This document shows, in pieces, positions 59,390 to 64,000 of a DNA stretch of 64,000 nt. Numbering within the stretch: the first letter of the stretch is position 1; each line of letters begins with the position of its first letter. The stretch covers positions 34,837,998-34,901,997 of the forward strand of contig JASEVX010000010.1 in NCBI GenBank assembly GCA_031761405.1, in the 5' to 3' direction. The translations under genes and the position numbers were made by a program. A model generated the notes under the pieces. It saw nothing but the letters and a program-made list of their open reading frames with translations, was not told where the DNA came from and searched no databases. This DNA comes from Serripes groenlandicus. Its lineage: Eukaryota > Mollusca > Bivalvia > Cardiida > Cardiidae.

Positions 59390-59470
59390 TTTGCCAGTTT
59401 GCCACAATGTTTTCAAACGTTGCCTTCTACAGACGCATCAAACTGTAACTGCATGTTGCCAGGGGTAAAT
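59390..59470. mobile_element. Foldback MITE fragment
   Basis: 'tttgccacaatgttttcaaa' and 'cgttgccttctacagacgca' with 'ttgccaggggtaaat'; only one half is visible. Confidence 0.5.
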
Positions 59471-59756
59471 TAAACAGGAACTTGTAATTTTGGCATCAAA
59501 TGAAAAGTGTCTACACTAGAAGTAGATAGGGCTAAAGTACGTATCATGCTTTTTAAAAACGTTTTTTACTGTAGACACTTAAACCATTTCTTCAGAATAA
59601 CTTATTTTTGAACATATAATTGTTTGTCTTTAGAATACTTTACAGTTTACAGTTTGCACTTGTCCAGGCATTCGTTTGCAGAAAAGCAAGTACAAGAACA
59701 AAAAATAACACAAAATTCACTTCTTTTTATCCAACAGACTTTGACAATTTACACAA

Positions 59757-59900
59757 CTTCGGTGTTATATAGTGGGAGAGCGTTCGCCTCATATGCGGGA
59801 GGTTGCGGGTTCTCTATCAAAAAATGAAGTAATGACTTAATCTCGTTGGCGCTCAGGATTGAGGGATTAACATGACTTGCTGGTGTCAGGAAACATGAAC
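59757..59900 (+). mobile_element. tRNA-derived sequence, probably SINE
   Basis: 'tatagtgggagagcgttcgc' resembles an A box, and 'ggttgcgggttctctatc' a B box. The body has 'tcgttggcgctcaggattga'. The acceptor stem does not close and the variable part is irregular, so it is not an intact tRNA gene. An inverted partner lies at 60435. Confidence 0.55.
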
Positions 59901-60116
59901 CAGTAGTACTGATAAGTACCAATGAAACGCCGTGATAACTTTTTTAAACGGCATAGAACACCAGACAAACAATTTGACGCTTTAACAGCCTCCGAAGTAT
60001 TAGAGCAAATGGTATTATCCAATATGATATTGTCTATTTTACCCTGTCGAGCTATCTATTCAAATTCGAGTTTTTTATCCGTTGTTTTTCTGTACAATCA
60101 TTTCTTGGTAGTGTAA

Positions 60117-60434
60117 TCGTTTAAAGTATAATTTGCTTGATTAGATAGTGTTTTACACAGCTTTCAACTATATTTAAATTCAGATCACTACAATTGTTTA
60201 ATTAAGTACAAAAGCCTCCGGCCCATATACAAGCAATCTATAAACATATAAGTATAAATAAATAATCATTTACATAAAATAACATGAAAAACTAATACAT
60301 TTGGATAATATTGTTAATGGTTTGCTTATTCGTATCGTTTTGAAGGCTTTTTCTTTTAGAGAAATTACAACCTTTCATTAGTAAATTACTAACTCTGCTG
60401 ATAGGTTTAAATTGACATAGATGAGTCAGTTGTA
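60117..60434. other. Non-coding, nothing recognised
   Basis: AT-rich spacer between the two tRNA-like SINE pieces. Confidence 0.45.
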
Positions 60435-60580
60435 ATTATATCACCACAAACCCTGAGCGCCATAGAGGTAACCTACTACTTCCAATTTAAAAGTCTTTGA
60501 TATTACCTGACCGGAAATTTAACCATGGTCTCCCGATCTCGGGGCCAACGTTCTAACCATTTAGGTTTCCGAACAGTTAT
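60435..60580 (-). mobile_element. tRNA-derived sequence, probably SINE, minus
   Basis: On minus, 'cctaaatggttagaacgttg' (A-box-like) and 'accatggttaaatttccgg' (B-box-like) precede 'ggcgctcaggg', the body word shared in opposite orientation with 59757-59900. Confidence 0.5.
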
Positions 60581-60894
60581 TTAAAGTAGAACAATAGAAA
60601 ATATATAGTCCCGTTTGTTAAACACCAAATGTCCATGGGCATCAACAAAAGAAGATCAAATGTCACAACATTGACGTTGTTTGTTGAACAGGAGTTCATA
60701 CGCATTATATGAAAGCTCGAACGGACCAAATTAATGGTAAAGCGACAGACAGACACACATTCACGGCAAAAGATATGCTCCTTTCTTGTAGAATATTAAA
60801 GAACAACCCTAGCATCATTTGCAATAAAACATGACTATTCGTTATGATATAATAAGAAGTAGGTAGTATATCAATTATTTGTCGCTTGAATTCG

Positions 60895-61860
60895 ACAGGT
60901 AACGTAATGTGAATTGATACAGGTAACGTAACGGTAAATTGATACAGGTAACGTAACGGTAAATTGATACAGGTAAAGTAAGGGTCAATTGATAAAGGTA
61001 CCGTAACGGTAAACTGATACAGGTAACGCAATGGTATATTGATACAGGTAACGTAACGGTATATTGATACAGGTAACGTAACAGTAAATTGATACAGGTA
61101 ACATTACTGAAAATAATTACAGGTAATGTAACGGCAAATGTATACATATAACGTTACGGTAAACTAATAAGGTAACGTGACGGTAAATTGATACAGGTAA
61201 CGTAAGGGTATATTGATACAGGTAACGTACCGGTATGTTGATACAGGTAACGTATTAGTCAATTGATAACAGTAACGTAAGGATCAATAAATATTGGTAA
61301 CGTAAGGGTATATTGATTACGGTTAAGAAACGGTAAATTGATATAGGTAACGTAACCGTAAATTGATACAGGTAACGTTATTTATATTAATACAGGTAAC
61401 GTAAGGGTATATTGATAGAGGTAACGAAATGATGAATTGATACCGGTAACGTAACGGTAAATCAATACATGTAACGTAAGGGTATGTTCACTCAGGTAAC
61501 GTAAGAGCATATTTATACAGGTAGCGCAATGGCAAATTAATACAGGTAAAGTAAAGAAATGTAATACAGTTAACGTAACGGTAAATGTATAAAGGTAACG
61601 TAAGGGTATATTAATACAGGAATGTAACGATATATTTATACATGTAACGTAACGGTATATTGATAAAGATAGCGCAACGGTACATGTATATTGATACAGG
61701 TAACGTAACGGTATATTCATACAGGTAACGATTTAGTAAATTGATACACGTAACGTAACAGTATATTGATAGATATAACGTGACTGTAAATTTATAGAGG
61801 TAACGTAACGGTAACTTTCTACAGGTAACGTAACGTAATGGTATATTGATAAAGGTAACG
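60895..61860. repeat. 25-bp tandem array, about 38 units
   Basis: Unit 'gatacaggtaacgtaacggt' plus 'aaatt'. Units vary mainly in 'acgtaacggt' (acgtaagggt, acgcaatggt). Because 25 is not divisible by three, long minus-strand frames reading 'RYLYQFTVTLPVSI' recur every three units; these are repeat artefacts, not proteins. Confidence 0.95.
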
Positions 61861-62790
61861 TATTTTGGGCAAGGTAACATATTTGTCGTAGTTTTGGAAA
61901 GGTTACAGGTTGTTGGTATTTTGTGAAGGGTTTAATATATGTTGTATTGTTGGAAAGGTTACAAATATTGCGTATTATTGGAGAGGTTAAAGTTGTGTCG
62001 TATTTTCGAAAATTTAACAAATTTTATGTAGATGGGAAAATTTAACGAATTTGACGTATTTGGGAAAAGTTACAGATGTGTCGTATTTTCGGAAAGGTTA
62101 CATATTTATGGAACCGTTCGTTAAAGATTTGTGTTTTTTGGGTAAGGTCACATATTTATCGTATTTTCGGAAAGGTTACAGGTTTGTAAATTTTTGGAAA
62201 TACAATACAATACATAATATTTTATTGCATAAAAGCTACAAGTTTTATAACAAGTTGAACAAACAAAAATCATAAAATAGACAATAGCTTTTCTGAAGAG
62301 TCCCACGTATAACCGTACATATTTAACCCAAAAGTATTCTCATAGTTATATATATACCCACAATGAAGACAAGTGTTTTGAAATGTAACAGATTTTTCGT
62401 ATTTGGGAAAGGTTGCAGATTTGTCGAATTTTGGAAATGGTTACTGATTTCTCGTATTTTGGGAAAGGTTACAGATTTGTCTTATTTTGGAAAAGGTTAC
62501 ATATATCTCGCAATTTGGAAAAGTAACAGGTTTGTTGTATTAGAGGAAATGTTACAGATTTCTCGTATTTGGGAAAGGTTGAATATTTGTCGCTGTTTAG
62601 CAATGGTTACATATTTCTCGTACTCGGTAAAGGTTGCATATGTATCACTATTTGGCAATGGTTACTGATTTGTCATATTTTGGGCAAGGTTACAGATTTG
62701 TCGTATTTTGGAAATGGTTACAGTTTTTCGTTTTTGGGGAAATATTTAAGATTTGTCATATTGTGAGAACGGTTACAGTTGCGTCGTATT
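61861..62790. repeat. Diverged part of the 28-bp array
   Basis: Units such as 'ggttacagatttgtcgtatt' plus 'ttggaaa' with lengths of about 27-30 bases and many substitutions. Interrupted at about 62195-62365 by unrelated AT-rich sequence. Confidence 0.85.
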
Positions 62791-64000
62791 TTGAAAAAGA
62801 TTACAGGTTTGTGGTATTCTGGGAAAGGTTACAGGTTTGTGGTATTTTGGGAAAGATTACAGGTTTGTGGTATTTTGGGAAAGGTTACAGGTTTGTGGTA
62901 TTTAGGGAAAGGTTACAGGTTTGTGGTGTTTTGGGAAAGATTACAGGTTTGTGGTATTTTGGGAAAGGTTACAGGTTTGTGGTATTTAGGGAAAGGTTAC
63001 AGGTTTGTGGTATTTTGGAAAATATTACAGGTTTATGGTATTTAAGGAAAGGTAACAGGTTTATGGTATTTAGGGAAAGGTTACAGGTTTGTGGTATTTA
63101 GGGAAAGGTTACAGGTTTGTGGTATTTTGAAAAGATTTCACAGGTTTGTAGTATTTAGGGAAATATTACAGGTTTGTGGTATTTAGGGAAAGGTTATAGG
63201 TTTGTGGTATTTAGGGAAAGGTTACAGGTTTGTGGTGTTTTGGAAAAGGTTACAGGTTTGTGGTATTTAGGGAAAGGTTATAGGTTTGTGGTATTTAGGG
63301 AAAGGTTACAGGTTTGTGGTATTTAGGGAAAGGTTACAGGTTTGTGGTATTTTGAAAAGATTTCACAGGTTTGTAGTATTTAGGGAAATATTACAGGTTT
63401 GTGGTATTTAGGGAAAGGTTATAGGTTTGTGGTATTTAGGGAAAGGTTATAAGTTTGTGGTATTTAGGGAAAGGTTACAGGTTTGTGGTATTTTGGAAAA
63501 GGTTACAGGTTTGTGGTATTTAGGTTACAGGTTTGTGGTATTTTGAAAAGATTTCACAGGTTTGTGGTATTTAGGAAAATATTACAGGTTTGTGGTATTT
63601 AGGGAAAGGTTATAGGTTTGTGGTATTTAGGGAAAGGTTACAGGTTTGTGGTGTTTTGGAAAGGGTTACAGGTTTGTGGTGTTTTGGAAAAGGTTACAGG
63701 TTTGTGGTATTTAGGGAAAGGTTACAGGTTTGTGGTATTTTGAAAAGATTTCACAGGTTTGTAGTATTTAGGGAAATATTACAGGTTTGTGGTATTTAGG
63801 GAAAGGTTATAGGTTTGTGGTATTTAGGGAAATATTACAGGTTTGTGGTGTTTTGAAAAGATTTCACAGGTTTGTAGTATTTAGGGAAATATTACAGGTT
63901 TGTGGTATTTATGGAAAGGTTATAGGTTTGTGGTATTTAGGGAAAGGTTACAGGTTTGTGGTGTTTTGGAAAAGGTTACAGGTTTGTGGTATTTTGGAAA
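62791..64000. repeat. 28-bp tandem array, homogeneous part, runs off the window
   Basis: Unit 'ggttacaggtttgtggtatt' plus 'tagggaaa', about 43 copies here. Variants 'ttttgaaaagatttcacagg' mark a higher-order pattern (near 63126, 63352, 63541, 63740 and 63852; spacing about 226, 189, 199 and 112). Frames reading 'GKGYRFVVF' are artefacts of the 28-base period. Confidence 0.95.

Noticed and set aside
61382..63101. Long open frames with repeating 'RYLYQFTVTLPVSI' and 'GKGYRFVVF' peptides
   Set aside because: They arise because 25- and 28-base units repeat every three copies in any frame. Several frames on the same strand are open at once, and there are no start context, domain or intron signals.

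Overview
This is an AT-rich animal genomic window with no bacterial features: genes are split by introns, and most of the sequence is transposable elements, tandem arrays and foldback repeats. The transposon mix (a BEL/Pao LTR element, a DDE transposase remnant of Harbinger/IS5 type, tRNA-derived SINEs ending in GATT repeats, long non-coding repeats rich in 'gacctagttttt') and a sulfotransferase exon pair typical of large invertebrate families suggest a lophotrochozoan, most likely a bivalve mollusc. That assignment is inference; no species can be named from the sequence.

Layout. 1-2180: a 64-bp satellite array containing a duplicated higher-order block of about 847 bp. 2300-3140: a foldback MITE, a SINE and a 263-bp MITE. 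5307-8211: the only convincing host coding sequence, two + strand exons of a carbohydrate sulfotransferase (CHST15-like) joined by a 2.57-kb intron with matching splice phase. 8500-9360: another MITE and SINE. 11372-21850: a decayed minus-strand gene of about 1,500 codons from a repetitive Cys-rich family, split at one point by a 5,951-bp TIR transposon (12491-18441) that left a TA target duplication and has itself collected at least four SINE pieces. 21850-38050: mostly non-coding, with nested MITEs, hairpins, poly-C tracts and dispersed repeats. 38057-45667: a LINE 3' coding remnant on the + strand interrupted by a complete but defective BEL/Pao retrotransposon (38286-45468, minus strand, two LTRs, TSD GCTTA). 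46190-51900: arrays of non-coding repeat units, with a 473-bp LTR miniature (TRIM) inserted at 49228-49700. 54188-55460: a possible minus-strand terminal exon, a MITE fragment and a frameshifted DDE transposase. 56040-56345: another LINE reverse-transcriptase remnant. 60900-64000: two adjacent short-unit arrays (25 bp, then 28 bp) running off the right edge.

The elements are explained by insertion history rather than by genes working together. Three insertions can be read with their target sites: the TA-flanked transposon in the Cys-rich gene, the BEL element in the LINE remnant and the TRIM in a dispersed repeat. In the first two, the flanking coding sequence resumes in the same frame once the insert and one target copy are removed. 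No complete intact protein-coding gene, rRNA, intact tRNA or CRISPR array was found.
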